Of a DNA stretch of 64,000 nucleotides, positions 43,489 to 53,420 are shown in pieces. Origin of the DNA: Bradyrhizobium genosp. SA-3 (lineage in GTDB: Bacteria > Pseudomonadota > Alphaproteobacteria > Rhizobiales > Xanthobacteraceae); assembly GCF_004212635.1 (NCBI RefSeq), contig NZ_PSRT01000028.1, positions 1 through 64,000 on the forward strand, written 5' to 3'. Both the position numbers and the translations under genes were made by a program. How positions within the stretch are numbered: the stretch's first letter is position 1; every line of letters begins with the position of its first letter. Under the pieces are notes generated by a model that was given only the letters and a program-made list of their open reading frames with translations, did not search any database and was not told where the DNA came from.

Positions 43489-44816
43489 TTACCGCCCCGC
43501 GTCCATATCGCCCGCCTCGCGCTGGCCGCTGAGCCAGAGCGCGAGCAGGGTCCAGAACGCGCCCGACAGCAGGTACGCACCTGAGGCGATGACGCCGAGA
43601 TTGGTCGCGAGCAGTAGCGCCACCAGCGGAGCGAAGCCGGCGCCGAACAGCCAGGCCATATCCGAGGTCAGCGCCGAAGCCGTGTAACGGTACGTCTGCT
43701 TGAAGTTCGAGGCGATCGCGCCCGAGGACTGGCCGAAGGACAGGCCGAGCAGGATGAAGCCGATCACCATGTAGATGGTCTCGCCGAACGCACCTGCGTC
43801 GAGCAATTGCGGGGCAAAGCCGCTATAGATCGCGATCGCGACCGCCGATCCCATCAGCAGCGATTTGCGGCCGACGCGGTCGGCGATGATGCCGGAGAGC
43901 ACGATTGCGACGACCCCGAACACGGCGGCGACGATCTCGATGATCAGGAAGCGCACCGGGCTTTCGCGGGTGAACAGGAACACCCAGGACAGCGGAAACA
44001 CCGTGACCATGTGGAACAGCGCGAAGCTCGCCAGCGGCGCGAAGGCGCCGAGCATGATGTTCTGGCCTTCGCGCGCGACGGTGTCGGAGATGCGCGCCGG
44101 CTGCAATTCGCGGGTCTCGAACAGCGAGGAATATTCTTCCGTCGTCACCATGCGCAGGCGCGCGAACAGCGCCACGACGTTGATGGCGAAGGCGACGAAG
44201 AACGGATAGCGCCAGCCCCAATCAAAGAAGTCATCGGCCGAGAGGTTGCCGGCGAAATAGGCGAACAGCGCGCTCGCCACGATCAGGCCGAGCGGGGCCC
44301 CGAGCTGCGGCACCATCGCGTACCAGCCGCGCTTCGAAGGCGGTGCATTCAGCGCCAGCAGCGAAGCGAGACCGTCCCAGGCGCCGCCCCAGGCCAGACC
44401 CTGGGCGAGACGCGCCAGCGCCAGCAGCCAGATCGCGGCGACGCCGATCTCGTGATAGCCGGGCAGGAACGCGAGAGCGACGGTGGCGGTGCCGAGCAGG
44501 AACAGCGCCGAGATCAGCTTGGCCGTCTTGCCGTAGGCGCGGTCGACCGTCATGAAAATGACGGTGCCGATCGGCCGGGCCATGAAGGCCAGCGCGAAGA
44601 TCATGAAGGAATAGAGGGTACCGGTCAGCTCGCTCGCGAACGGGAACACCAGGCGCGGGAACACGATCACCGAGCGATCGCGAAGACGAAGAAGTCGAAG
44701 AATTCCGAGGTGCGGCCAATAATGACGCCGATGGCGATCTCGCCGGGACTGGCCTGGTCGTGGCCGTGCTCGCCCGAGTGGAGGTCTGCCATTGCGGGGG
44801 TCTGTGCCGTCGCCAT
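43489..44816 (-). pseudogene. MFS transporter, frameshifted near N-terminus
   Basis: Two frames make one protein of about 442 residues, a normal length for a metabolite:H+ symporter. The first (ATG 44816 to TGA 44667) encodes MATAQTPAMADLHSGEHG and the first membrane helix, ending EFFDFFVFAIA. The second continues VIVFPRLVFPFASELTG and holds the remaining helices with RPIGTVIFM and the DRVGRKS loop. The break is in GCGATCGCTCGG at about 44672-44683; one added base gives AIASVIVFP. Real decay or sequence error. Substrate unknown. Confidence 0.8.
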
Positions 44817-44908
44817 GCGTGCGCCCTTAACGTCCTGAAAACCAAAGCCGACCGCCCGGCGGGACGCCAGGCAATCTGGCCCTCTCTGACCCAACATTCC
44901 GCACTGCA

Positions 44909-44931
44909 ACATTGGACAAATTGTCCAATGT
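44909..44931. promoter_or_regulatory. Perfect palindromic operator-like site before cyoA
   Basis: The arms ACATTGGACA (44909-44918) and TGTCCAATGT (44922-44931) are perfect complements around AAT. The site lies about 70 bp before the cyoA start, in the spacer divergent to the MFS gene. It is not one of the intergenic repeats. The binding protein is unknown; it does not match an FNR/FixK box (TTGAT-N4-ATCAA). Confidence 0.6.
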
Positions 44932-44998
44932 CCGGATTGTTGCGCCGCAGCTACCCGTTGGCCCCGCAAAGGAAACTCATTCTCATAAGGCTCGGCCC

Positions 44999-46162
44999 GT
45001 GTCTCGTCTCAAGATCCTGGCGCTACTACCTCTGGCTGCCGCGCTTAGCGGTTGCGACTACGTCGTGCTGGCGCCAGCCGGCGATATCGCTGCCCAGCAG
45101 CGCGACCTCGTCATCATCTCCACCGTCCTGATGCTCCTGATCGTCGTCCCCGTGATGGCGCTCACGGTGCTATTCGCCTGGCGCTACCGCCAATCCAACA
45201 GCTCGGCTCGCTACGAGCCGGAATGGGACCACTCGACCAAACTCGAACTGGTGATCTGGTCGGCGCCGCTCTTGATCATCGTCTGCCTGGGCGCACTGAC
45301 CTGGATGGGCACGCATCTGCTCGACCCCTATCGCACGCTCGGCCGCATCCATGCGGAGCGCGCCGTGGACCAGTCCAAGGCTCCGCTCGAGGTCGACGTC
45401 GTCGCCCTCGATTGGAAGTGGCTCTTCATCTACCCTGACTACGGCATCGCCACCGTCAATGAGCTGGCAGCTCCGGTCGATCGTCCGATCACCTTCCGCA
45501 TCACCGCGTCCTCGGTGATGAACTCGTTCTACATTCCCGCGCTCGCCGGCCAGATCTACGCGATGCCGGGCATGGAGACCAAGCTCCACGCCGTCGTCAA
45601 CCACGCCGGCACCTACAAGGGCTTTTCGGCGAACTATAGTGGCGCCGGCTTCTCCGGCATGCACTTCAACTTCCAGGGTCTCGACGAGAAGGGCTTTGAT
45701 GCCTGGATCGCCAGCGCCAAGTCGGCCGGCGGCTCGCTCGGCCGCGCCGAATATCTCCAGCTCGAAAAGCCCAGCCAGAACGAACCAGTCCGCCGCTACG
45801 GCACCGTCGATTCCGATCTCTACCGCCTGATCCTCAACATGTGCGTCGAGACCGGCAAGATGTGCCAGAGCGAGATGATGGCGATCGACGCCAAGGGCGG
45901 CAACGGCCATGAGGGCCTGAACAACACCCTGCCGCTCACTTACGACAAATACGCCCGCCGCGGCACGGTGCTTGGGCCGGAGCCGAGCTTCGTCGCCGGC
46001 AGCTGCACGCCGGATGCGCCGCAAGGTGCCGCGACCACCGCGTCGATCAAGGCTCCCACCGATACCGCGCCGCTCATCGGCGCCGGCCTGAAGCGGCCGA
46101 GCTTCGCGCCGCTGAAGTCCTCGTCCTTTTTCCTCGGACAGCGTCCGAAGTCAGACTCCTAA
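44999..46162 (+). CDS. cyoA: Cytochrome o ubiquinol oxidase subunit II
   Basis: A 387-residue lipoprotein subunit: lipobox ALSGC near residue 18, two membrane helices, and a periplasmic cupredoxin domain. The region that would bind CuA in cytochrome c oxidase reads [15 protein letters not shown], without the two copper cysteines, which marks a quinol oxidase. Start GTG 44999 with aagg 8 bases ahead. First gene of a tight operon. The tail after residue 320 is longer than in E. coli and Ala/Pro/Ser-rich. Confidence 0.93.
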   Translation: MSRLKILALLPLAAALSGCDYVVLAPAGDIAAQQRDLVIISTVLMLLIVVPVMALTVLFAWRYRQSNSSARYEPEWDHSTKLELVIWSAPLLIIVCLGALTWMGTHLLDPYRTLGRIHAERAVDQSKAPLEVDVVALDWKWLFIYPDYGIATVNELAAPVDRPITFRITASSVMNSFYIPALAGQIYAMPGMETKLHAVVNHAGTYKGFSANYSGAGFSGMHFNFQGLDEKGFDAWIASAKSAGGSLGRAEYLQLEKPSQNEPVRRYGTVDSDLYRLILNMCVETGKMCQSEMMAIDAKGGNGHEGLNNTLPLTYDKYARRGTVLGPEPSFVAGSCTPDAPQGAATTASIKAPTDTAPLIGAGLKRPSFAPLKSSSFFLGQRPKSDS

Positions 46163-46173
46163 AGAGATCCCGC

Positions 46174-48171
46174 ATGTCTCCTGATCTTCTCAAGCTCATC
46201 TTCGGCCGGCTCGGCTTCGAATCGCTGCCGCTGCACGAGCCGATCGTCGTCGGCACTTTCGCGGTGGTCGCGCTCGGCGGCGCCGCACTGCTCGGCGGCC
46301 TCACCTATTTCCGCCTCTGGGGCTATCTGTGGCGCGAATGGTTCACCACGGTGGATCACAAGCGCATCGGCATCATGTACATGATCCTCGGCATCGTGAT
46401 GCTGCTGCGGGGCTTTGCCGACGCGCTGATGATGCGCGGCCAGCAGATGCTCGCCTTTGGCGGCTCCGAAGGCTATCTCAACGCCCATCACTACGATCAG
46501 GTCTTCACCGCCCACGGCGTGATCATGATCTTCTTCGTGGCGATGCCGCTGGTCACGGGCCTGATGAACTACGTCGTGCCGCTCCAGATCGGCGCGCGCG
46601 ACGTGTCGTTCCCCTTCCTGAACAATTTCAGCTTCTGGATGACGGTCGGCGGCGCGGTGCTGGTGATGGCCTCGCTGTTCATCGGCGAATTCGCCCGCAC
46701 CGGCTGGCTGGCTTATCCGCCGCTGTCGAACATCGGCTACAGTCCCGACGTCGGCGTCGACTATTACATCTGGGCGCTGCAGGTCGCCGGTGTCGGCACG
46801 ACGTTATCCGGAATCAACCTGATCTGCACCATCGTCAAGCTGCGCTGCCCCGGCATGACCATGATGAAGATGCCGGTGTTCACCTGGACCTCGCTCTGCA
46901 CCAACGTCCTGATCGTCGCCTCCTTCCCGGTCCTGACCGTCGTGCTCGCGCTGCTCTCGCTCGACCGCTACGTCGGCACCAACTTCTTCACGAACGATTT
47001 CGGCGGCAGCCCGATGATGTACGTGAACCTGATCTGGATCTGGGGCCATCCCGAGGTCTACATCCTGGTTCTCCCGGCGTTCGGCATCTTCTCGGAAGTC
47101 ACCTCGACCTTCTCCGGCAAGCGGCTGTTCGGCTACACCTCGATGGTCTACGCCACGGTCGTCATCACCATCCTGTCGTACCTGGTCTGGCTGCACCACT
47201 TCTTCACGATGGGCTCGGGCGCCAGCGTCAACTCGTTCTTCGGCATCACCACGATGATCATCTCGATCCCGACGGGTGCGAAGATGTTTAACTGGCTGTT
47301 CACGATGTATCGCGGTCGCATCAGCTACGAGCTGCCGATGATGTGGACCATCGCCTTCATGCTGACCTTCGTGATCGGCGGCATGACCGGCGTGCTGCTC
47401 GCGGTGCCGCCGGCCGACTTCGTCCTGCACAACAGCCTGTTCCTGATCGCGCACTTCCACAACGTGATCATCGGCGGCGTGGTGTTCGGCGCGTTCGCCG
47501 GCATCAACTACTGGTTCCCGAAGGCGTTCGGCTTCAAGCTCGATCCGTTCTGGGGCAAGATGTCGTTCTGGTTCTGGGTCACCGGCTTCTACCTCGCCTT
47601 CATGCCGCTCTACGTGCTCGGCCTGATGGGCGTGACCCGCCGCCTGCGCGTGTTCGATGATCCGTCCTTGCAGATCTGGTTCATCATCGCCGCGATCGGT
47701 GCCGTCTTCGTCTTCATCGGTATCCTCTCGATGCTGATGCAGTTCGCGGTCAGCCTCCTCAAGCGCGAGCAGCTCAAGGACGTCACCGGCGATCCCTGGG
47801 ATGCGCGCACGCTGGAATGGGCGACCTCCTCGCCCCCGCCGGACTACAACTTCGCCTTCACGCCCGTCGTGCATGACAACGACGCGTGGTGGGACATGAA
47901 GAAGCGCGGCTACCAGCGTCCGCTCACCGGGTTCAAGCCGATCCATATGCCGAGCAGCACCGGCACTGGCATTATCCTCGCCGGCCTTGCCACGGCGATG
48001 GGATTCGGCCTGATCTGGTACATCTGGTGGCTGGCCGCCGTGAGCTTCATCGCGATGCTCGCCGTCGGTATCGGTCACACCTTCAACTATCACCGCGACT
48101 TCGACATTCCGGCTGAAGACGTCATCCGGACCGAGGACGCGCGCACCAAACTGCTCGCCGGAGCCAAGTAA
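46174..48171 (+). CDS. cyoB: Cytochrome o ubiquinol oxidase subunit I
   Basis: A 665-residue heme-copper oxidase core with about 15 helices, the usual CyoB length. Ligands are visible: [10 protein letters not shown] (low-spin heme), WGHPEVY near residue 290 (CuB histidine and cross-linked tyrosine), LHH near 341 (CuB) and HFHN near 427 (high-spin and low-spin heme). It reduces O2 to water with quinol electrons and pumps protons. 11 bp after cyoA, abutting cyoC. Confidence 0.96.
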   Translation: MSPDLLKLIFGRLGFESLPLHEPIVVGTFAVVALGGAALLGGLTYFRLWGYLWREWFTTVDHKRIGIMYMILGIVMLLRGFADALMMRGQQMLAFGGSEGYLNAHHYDQVFTAHGVIMIFFVAMPLVTGLMNYVVPLQIGARDVSFPFLNNFSFWMTVGGAVLVMASLFIGEFARTGWLAYPPLSNIGYSPDVGVDYYIWALQVAGVGTTLSGINLICTIVKLRCPGMTMMKMPVFTWTSLCTNVLIVASFPVLTVVLALLSLDRYVGTNFFTNDFGGSPMMYVNLIWIWGHPEVYILVLPAFGIFSEVTSTFSGKRLFGYTSMVYATVVITILSYLVWLHHFFTMGSGASVNSFFGITTMIISIPTGAKMFNWLFTMYRGRISYELPMMWTIAFMLTFVIGGMTGVLLAVPPADFVLHNSLFLIAHFHNVIIGGVVFGAFAGINYWFPKAFGFKLDPFWGKMSFWFWVTGFYLAFMPLYVLGLMGVTRRLRVFDDPSLQIWFIIAAIGAVFVFIGILSMLMQFAVSLLKREQLKDVTGDPWDARTLEWATSSPPPDYNFAFTPVVHDNDAWWDMKKRGYQRPLTGFKPIHMPSSTGTGIILAGLATAMGFGLIWYIWWLAAVSFIAMLAVGIGHTFNYHRDFDIPAEDVIRTEDARTKLLAGAK

Positions 48172-48801
48172 ATGACTGTCGCGATCAATCCCTCGCAGAC
48201 CGGCGAGCCGGTCTTCTATCTCGCCGACGAGCACCCGCATCCGGAAGGCTGGAGCACCTCGCTCGGCTTCTGGATCTATCTGATGAGCGACTGCCTCATC
48301 TTCGCGATCCTGTTCGCTACCTTCGGCGTGCTCGGCGGCAACTATGCCGCCGGTCCCGCGCCAAAGGACCTGTTCGACCTTGACCTGGTCGCGGTGAACA
48401 CCTCGATGCTGCTGCTGTCGTCGATCACCTATGGCTTTGCCATGCTGACGATGCAGCAGAACAAGGTTGCCCAAACCCAGATGTGGCTGGCGATCACCGG
48501 CCTGTTCGGCCTCGCCTTCATCGGCATCGAGCTCACCGAGTTCGCCCACATGATCCATGAAGGCGCAACGCCGCAGCGTAGCGCCTTCCTGTCCGCCTTC
48601 TTCACCCTGGTCGGCACCCACGGCCTGCACGTGTCTTGCGGCCTGATCTGGCTGGTGACGCTGATGGTGCAGGTTTGGAAGTTCGGCCTCATCGAAGCCA
48701 ACCGCCGCCGCCTGATGTGCCTGTCGATGTTCTGGCACTTCCTCGACGTGGTCTGGATCGGCGTCTTCACCTTCGTCTATCTTCTGGGAGTTCTGCGATG
48801 A
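48172..48801 (+). CDS. cyoC: Cytochrome o ubiquinol oxidase subunit III
   Basis: A 209-residue five-helix subunit with HPEGWSTSLGFWIYLMSDC at the start, conserved ELTEFAHMIHEG and GTHGLHVSCGLIW. Starts one base after the cyoB stop and overlaps cyoD (ATGA). Confidence 0.95.
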   Translation: MTVAINPSQTGEPVFYLADEHPHPEGWSTSLGFWIYLMSDCLIFAILFATFGVLGGNYAAGPAPKDLFDLDLVAVNTSMLLLSSITYGFAMLTMQQNKVAQTQMWLAITGLFGLAFIGIELTEFAHMIHEGATPQRSAFLSAFFTLVGTHGLHVSCGLIWLVTLMVQVWKFGLIEANRRRLMCLSMFWHFLDVVWIGVFTFVYLLGVLR

Positions 48802-49178
48802 GCACCGATACCCACGCCACCCACGCGGACGACCATCACCACGGCGACAGCCACGCCCACGGCACGTTCTCGACCTACATGCTCGGCTTCGTGCTCTCGG
48901 TCGTGCTGACCGCGATCCCGTTCTGGTTGGTGATGAGCGGCGCGTTGCCGAGCAAGCAGATCACCGCGCTCGTGATCATGGCCTTCGCGGTCGTGCAGAT
49001 CGTCGTGCACATGATCTACTTCCTGCACATGAACACGACGTCGGAGAACGGCTGGAGCATGATGGCGCTGATCTTCACCATCGTCATGGTGGTGATCGCG
49101 CTGTCCGGTTCGCTGTGGGTGATGAACCACCTCAACAGCAACATGATGCCGATCCACCAGATGACGGGCATGAAGTGA
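48798..49178 (+). CDS. cyoD: Cytochrome o ubiquinol oxidase subunit IV
   Basis: A 126-residue subunit: His-rich N-terminus (HATHADDHHHGDSHAHG), then three membrane helices with IPFWLVMSG, VVQIVVHMIYFLHMN and IVMVVIALSGSLWVMNHLN. The histidine-rich head of 10 residues is longer than in E. coli and could bind metal (inference). Confidence 0.93.
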   Translation: MSTDTHATHADDHHHGDSHAHGTFSTYMLGFVLSVVLTAIPFWLVMSGALPSKQITALVIMAFAVVQIVVHMIYFLHMNTTSENGWSMMALIFTIVMVVIALSGSLWVMNHLNSNMMPIHQMTGMK

Positions 49179-50026
49179 GCGAAATCGGGACCGTGACGGG
49201 CAAGGCAAGCGGGACGCGCGGCAAGGCTGCGCGATCCCCGTCCCTGTGGCTCACGGTCCTCTCGCTGACGGCGATTGCCCTTCTGATCGCGCTTGGCGTC
49301 TGGCAGATCGAGCGCCGCGCCTGGAAATTGGCGCTGATCGACCGCGTCGAGCAGCGCGTTCATGCCCAGGCGGTGCCGATCCCCACGGCCGCTTCATGGC
49401 CCATGATCACCGCCGCGAACGACGAATACAGGCATGTCAGCGTCACCGGCCGCTTCCTGCACGACCGCGAGACCCTGGTTCAGGCCGTCACCGAGGAAGG
49501 CCCCGGCTATTGGGTGCTGACGCCGCTCAAGCGTGATGACGGCACGCAGGTCCTGATCAACCGCGGCTTCGTGCCGTCCGAGAGGCGCGACGCATCGACG
49601 CGCCAGGACGGCAATCCCGACGGGAAGGTCGAGATCACCGGCCTGTTGCGCATGACGGAGCCGAAGGGCGGATTCCTGCGGAACAACGTGCCCCAGCACA
49701 ACCGCTGGTACTCGCGGGATGTCGCCGCGATCGCAGCGGCACGCGGCCTCCACGAGGTCGCGCCCTTCTTCGTGGATGCCGACGCCGGATCACAAATTGG
49801 CGGCGGTCCGATCGGCGGATTGACCGTGATCCGCTTTCCCAATAACCACCTGATCTATGCGCTGACGTGGTTTGCCCTGGCTTTCATGCTGGTCGGCAGG
49901 CTTTTTGTCACATTCGGCGGCGGGCTGTTCCGCCGCAAACGCTTCGTCCATGAACCGGCCGGCGGCTTCGATGCCGCTGCCCGCAGGACGGGATCAGATG
50001 CTGGAACGATCGTCGAGCCGACCTGA
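49175..50026 (+). CDS. SURF1 family oxidase assembly factor
   Basis: A 283-residue protein: N-terminal helix after residue 22, then the SURF1 motif LGVWQIERRAWKLALI, the YRHVSVTGRF and GYWVLTPLKRDDGTQVLINRGFVP blocks, and a C-terminal helix (NNHLIYALTWFALAFMLVG). It helps insert heme into subunit I. Start GTG 49175 overlaps the cyoD stop. SURF1 behind a quinol oxidase operon parallels Surf1q of Paracoccus. No cyoE (heme O synthase) gene is in the window. Confidence 0.92.
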   Translation: MSEIGTVTGKASGTRGKAARSPSLWLTVLSLTAIALLIALGVWQIERRAWKLALIDRVEQRVHAQAVPIPTAASWPMITAANDEYRHVSVTGRFLHDRETLVQAVTEEGPGYWVLTPLKRDDGTQVLINRGFVPSERRDASTRQDGNPDGKVEITGLLRMTEPKGGFLRNNVPQHNRWYSRDVAAIAAARGLHEVAPFFVDADAGSQIGGGPIGGLTVIRFPNNHLIYALTWFALAFMLVGRLFVTFGGGLFRRKRFVHEPAGGFDAAARRTGSDAGTIVEPT

Positions 50027-51404
50027 CGACGCAAAGTCGAGTCCCCGGACGCTTGCCCATGGCGGCGAGCTGGCCGTGACGCTGCAATCGCAGGCGGACG
50101 CGCGCGGCGAGTTGATCGGCACTGCTCCCACCGACGACGAGACCAACCGCAAGAACATGGCGCTGCTGATCCAGCTGCGCTGGACCGCGGTGGTCGGCCA
50201 GATCGCGACCATCGGCGCCGTGCATTTTGGCCTGGGTATTGCCTTGCCGTTGGAACGGATGGGCGCGGTGATCGGCGCGCTGGTGCTGCTCAACGTCTCC
50301 AGCCTGGTCTGGGTGCGCCATCGCGCGGCGATCACCAACAATGAGCTTTTGGTCGCGCTGATGCTCGATGTCGCCGCGCTCACCGCGCAGCTCTACCTCT
50401 CCGGCGGCGCCACCAATCCGTTCACCTCGCTGTTCCTGCTCCAGGTGACGCTGGGCGCGGTGCTGCTCGACGCCCGCTCGACCTGGTCGCTGGTCGCACT
50501 GACCTGCGCGAGTTTCGTGTGGCTGACGCTCGCTTACCGGCCGCTCGACCTGCCGCCAAATCCCATCAGCGAGACCTACAGCCTCACCGTAACCGGTATG
50601 CTCCTGGGTTTCGTCCTGAACGCCGTGCTGCTGGTGGTGTTCGTCACCCGCATCAACAGGAATTTGCGTGAGCGCGACGCGCATCTGGCGGCGCTGCGCC
50701 AGCATGCGGCCGAGCAGGATCACATCGTGCGCATGGGTCTGCTCGCCTCCGGCGCGGCCCATGAGCTCGGCACCCCGCTGGCCTCGCTCTCGGTGATCCT
50801 CAGCGACTGGCGCCGCATGCCCGATCTCGCCGCCGATCAGGAGCTCGCCGAAGATCTCGCGGAAATGGAGACCTCGCTGCAGCGCTGCAAGTCGATCGTC
50901 ACGGGCATCCTGGTATCGGCGGGCGAAGCGCGCGGAGAAGGCTCCTCGCCGACGACGGTGACGGCCTTTGTCACCGCGCTGGTGGAGGAATGGCGCGATG
51001 CGCGCTCGGCGCGCACGCTCTACTTCGTCAACACCTTCGGCGAGGATGTTGCGATCGTCTCCGACGTCGCGCTGAAGCAGGTGATCTTCAACGTGCTTGA
51101 CAATGCCTACGAGGTCTCGCGGGAATGGGTCGAGCTCGTCGCCGAGCGCGAGGGCGACAATCTCGTGCTTGCGATCAGCGACCGCGGCCCCGGCTTTGCA
51201 CCGGAGATGCTGGCGCAGCTCGGAAAGCCCTATCAGTCGAGCAAGGGTCGTGCCGGCGGCGGGCTCGGCCTGTTCCTGGTGGTGAACGTGGTGCGCAAGT
51301 TAGGGGGCAGCGTGACCGCCGAGAACCACAGGAAGCGCGGCGCCACCGTCCGTCTCACGCTGCCGCTCGCAACGCTCGCGATCGGAGGGAATTTTGACGC
51401 CTGA
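49998..51404 (+). CDS. regS: Redox sensor histidine kinase, RegB/RegS/ActS type
   Basis: A 468-residue membrane kinase with about six helices in the first half. The quinone-binding motif GGATNPF, the H-box AHELGTPLASL with the phospho-histidine, a cysteine about 42 residues later (SLQRCKSIV), where RegB has its redox cysteine, and the ATP sites NVLDNAYEVS and GGGLGLFLV are all visible. Start ATG 49998 overlaps SURF1 by 29 bases. It senses quinone redox state in the membrane and phosphorylates RegR. Confidence 0.92.
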   Translation: MLERSSSRPDDAKSSPRTLAHGGELAVTLQSQADARGELIGTAPTDDETNRKNMALLIQLRWTAVVGQIATIGAVHFGLGIALPLERMGAVIGALVLLNVSSLVWVRHRAAITNNELLVALMLDVAALTAQLYLSGGATNPFTSLFLLQVTLGAVLLDARSTWSLVALTCASFVWLTLAYRPLDLPPNPISETYSLTVTGMLLGFVLNAVLLVVFVTRINRNLRERDAHLAALRQHAAEQDHIVRMGLLASGAAHELGTPLASLSVILSDWRRMPDLAADQELAEDLAEMETSLQRCKSIVTGILVSAGEARGEGSSPTTVTAFVTALVEEWRDARSARTLYFVNTFGEDVAIVSDVALKQVIFNVLDNAYEVSREWVELVAEREGDNLVLAISDRGPGFAPEMLAQLGKPYQSSKGRAGGGLGLFLVVNVVRKLGGSVTAENHRKRGATVRLTLPLATLAIGGNFDA

Positions 51405-51927
51405 CCGCTCGCTCATCGTCGTCGAGGACGATGCCGGCTTCGCCCGCACGTTGAAGCGCTCGTTCGAGCGTCGCGGCTACGAGGTCGTGCTCGCCGCCTC
51501 GATCGAGGAGGTGCGCAAAGTGCTGGAGGAGCGCTCCTTCGGCCACGCCGTGGTCGACCTCAAGCTCGGCGGCGCCTCGGGGCTCGCCTGCGTCGAGCTC
51601 CTGCACACGCATGATCCCGACATGCTGATCGTGGTGCTGACCGGCTTTGCCAGCATCTCCACTGCCGTGGAAGCCATCAAGCTGGGGGCCTGCCACTATC
51701 TGGCAAAGCCGTCGAACACCGACGACATCGAGGCCGCCTTCAACAAGGCCGAAGGCAATGCCGAGGTCGCGCTCGATGCCCGGCCGACATCGATCAAGAC
51801 GCTGGAATGGGAACGCATCCACCAGACCCTGATCGAGACGGATTTCAACATCTCGGAGGCGGCACGGCGATTGGGGATGCATCGGCGGACGCTGGCGCGG
51901 AAGCTGGAAAAGCGGCCGGTGAAGTAA
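51394..51927 (+). CDS. regR: Response regulator, RegA/RegR/ActR type
   Basis: A 177-residue two-domain regulator: receiver with VVEDD, phospho-acceptor VVDLKLGG and KPSN, then a Pro-containing linker and a Fis-type helix-turn-helix (FNISEAARRLGMHRRTLARKLEK). The start is TTG 51394 behind cggaggga, overlapping regS by 11 bases. It globally controls respiratory and redox genes. Its placement directly behind the cyo oxidase suggests local feedback on terminal oxidase choice. Confidence 0.93.
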   Translation: MTPDRSLIVVEDDAGFARTLKRSFERRGYEVVLAASIEEVRKVLEERSFGHAVVDLKLGGASGLACVELLHTHDPDMLIVVLTGFASISTAVEAIKLGACHYLAKPSNTDDIEAAFNKAEGNAEVALDARPTSIKTLEWERIHQTLIETDFNISEAARRLGMHRRTLARKLEKRPVK

Positions 51928-51950
51928 GGCGAGGCGAGTCTCACTCCTCT

Positions 51951-52112
51951 CGTCGTCCCGGCCTAGCGCGCAATTGCGCGCGGGGGGCCGGGACCCATAA
52001 CCACAGTGAGTAGTTTGGCGCGAGATGATCATTGGTAGTCTTTGCCAAATGCAATTCGGTGGTTATGGGTCCCGGCCCCCCGCGCGCAATTGCGCGCTAG
52101 GCCGGGACGACA
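51951..52112. repeat. Long inverted repeat with nested GCGCAATTGCGC
   Basis: Same family as 3503: the arms cgtcgtcccggcctagcg and its complement each contain GCGCAATTGCGC. It lies between regR and the convergent carD-like gene. The rest of the 51928-52262 gap has only the terminator listed next. Confidence 0.82.
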
Positions 52113-52207
52113 CCGCATTTCTTGAACCGGCTTCGCTCCCATTCTCTCCTCGTTGTTCTGGACCAGCGAGCACCGATCCAGTATCTTCGCGCGAGTGCAG
52201 ACCCAAA

Positions 52208-52237
52208 CAAAAAGCCCGGCCAAACGGCCGGGCTTTT
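52208..52237 (-). terminator. Rho-independent terminator of the CarD-like gene
   Basis: Perfect stem AAAAGCCCGGCC / GGCCGGGCTTTT (52210-52221 and 52226-52237) with a 4-base loop, followed on the minus strand by a T-run. It is 25 bp after the CarD-like stop. Confidence 0.88.
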
Positions 52238-52262
52238 GATCTCTTGCAATCGACGGAGGCGC

Positions 52263-53264
52263 TTACGCGGCCTCGTCGGCGACGGTGGTGTCGTCGCCAT
52301 CGGTGTCGTCGGTATCGCCCTCGGCATCCGAATCGGCTTCGCCGTCGGCGGCTTCCGCCTTGGCGTTGGCGCGGCGCGGGCTCTTGGCGAGCTGGGCCTC
52401 GATCTCCTTGACCGCTTCGGTCTCGGTCGAGTGCTGCACCACCGCGATCTCGCGGGACAGACGATCGAGCGCCGCTTCATAGAGCTGGCGTTCGCTGTAG
52501 GACTGCTCCGGCTGCGACTCCGAGCGGTAGAGGTCGCGCACGACTTCCGCGATCGCGACGATGTCGCCCGAATTGATCTTTGCTTCGTATTCCTGGGCGC
52601 GGCGCGACCACATGGTGCGCTTGACGCGGGCGCGGCCCTTGAGCGTCTCCAGCGCCTTCTTGACCAGCGCCGGATCGGACAGCTTGCGCATGCCGACATT
52701 GGCGACCTTGGCGGTCGGAACGCGCAGCGTCATCTTGTCCTTGATGAAGTTGATGACGAACAGCTCGAGCTTGGCACCGGCGATCTCCTGCTCCTCGATG
52801 GCCAGGATCTGGCCGACGCCGTGAGCGGGATAAACGACGAATTCGTTGGCCTTGAAGCCCTGACGCTGGGTCACGACCTTCTTTTCCTCGACCTTCGGCG
52901 CAGCAGCGGGCTTGGCGGCCGGCTTGGCAGCGGCAGGAGCCTTGGCATGAGCAGCAGCAACGGGAGCCTTCGGCGCGGCGGGCTTGGCAGCGTGAGCCTT
53001 CGCAGGATGAGCCTTGGCAGCAGCAGGCTTGGCAACGGTCGCTTTCGCGGCCGGTTTGGCAGTCTTGTTAGGCATTGCGCTTCTTTTGTTCTTCGAGGAC
53101 TTTGCAGCCGGCGCCTTCGTCGCGGTCCGACCCTTGGATGCGCTACGGCTGGCCGCGGCGACTTTTTTGGCCTCCTTATGGGAAGCCCTCGCTGAAGTAC
53201 TCTTTTTACGCGTTTTCTGTGACACAGCCTGCGCGCGGAAAACTGCCACGCCCCTGTTCGACAT
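52263..53264 (-). CDS. CarD family transcription regulator with basic N-terminal tail
   Basis: A 333-residue protein in three parts: an N-terminal Lys/Ala/Pro-rich tail (about 1-130, with repeated AKPAAAKAHPAKAHAAK-type stretches), a CarD/TRCF-interacting domain (QGFKANEFVVYPAHGVGQILAIEEQEI) with its helical C-terminal part, and an acidic end (ADGEADSDAEGDTDDTDGDD). CarD binds the RNA polymerase beta subunit and stabilises open complexes at promoters. An alternative start at 53075 (MPNKTAKPAAK) would remove 63 residues. Confidence 0.87.
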   Translation of the reverse strand: MSNRGVAVFRAQAVSQKTRKKSTSARASHKEAKKVAAASRSASKGRTATKAPAAKSSKNKRSAMPNKTAKPAAKATVAKPAAAKAHPAKAHAAKPAAPKAPVAAAHAKAPAAAKPAAKPAAAPKVEEKKVVTQRQGFKANEFVVYPAHGVGQILAIEEQEIAGAKLELFVINFIKDKMTLRVPTAKVANVGMRKLSDPALVKKALETLKGRARVKRTMWSRRAQEYEAKINSGDIVAIAEVVRDLYRSESQPEQSYSERQLYEAALDRLSREIAVVQHSTETEAVKEIEAQLAKSPRRANAKAEAADGEADSDAEGDTDDTDGDDTTVADEAA

Positions 53265-53420
53265 TTGGTTTCACGGGAACCCAGAGGGGCCAACGGGGCT
53301 GACGGGGTTCGGCTTAATGTGCCCAATATAGCACATTTCCCGCAAAAATCAATGATTTAGGGGTCTTGAGGGCTGGTTTTCGGCGGCAACGCCGCTAATA
53401 GGGTTAAGTTTGGGCCCTAA

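Noticed and set aside
44999..46162. cyoA as cytochrome c oxidase subunit II
   Set aside because: The CuA cysteines are absent (GFSGMHF instead of a CxxxC-type site) and it has the lipobox and operon order of a quinol oxidase.
46804..48738. A 644-residue minus-strand open frame opposite cyoB/cyoC
   Set aside because: Shadow frame in high-G+C DNA; the plus-strand protein has all oxidase ligands, while the shadow is a low-complexity His/Glu/Arg sequence without any motif.
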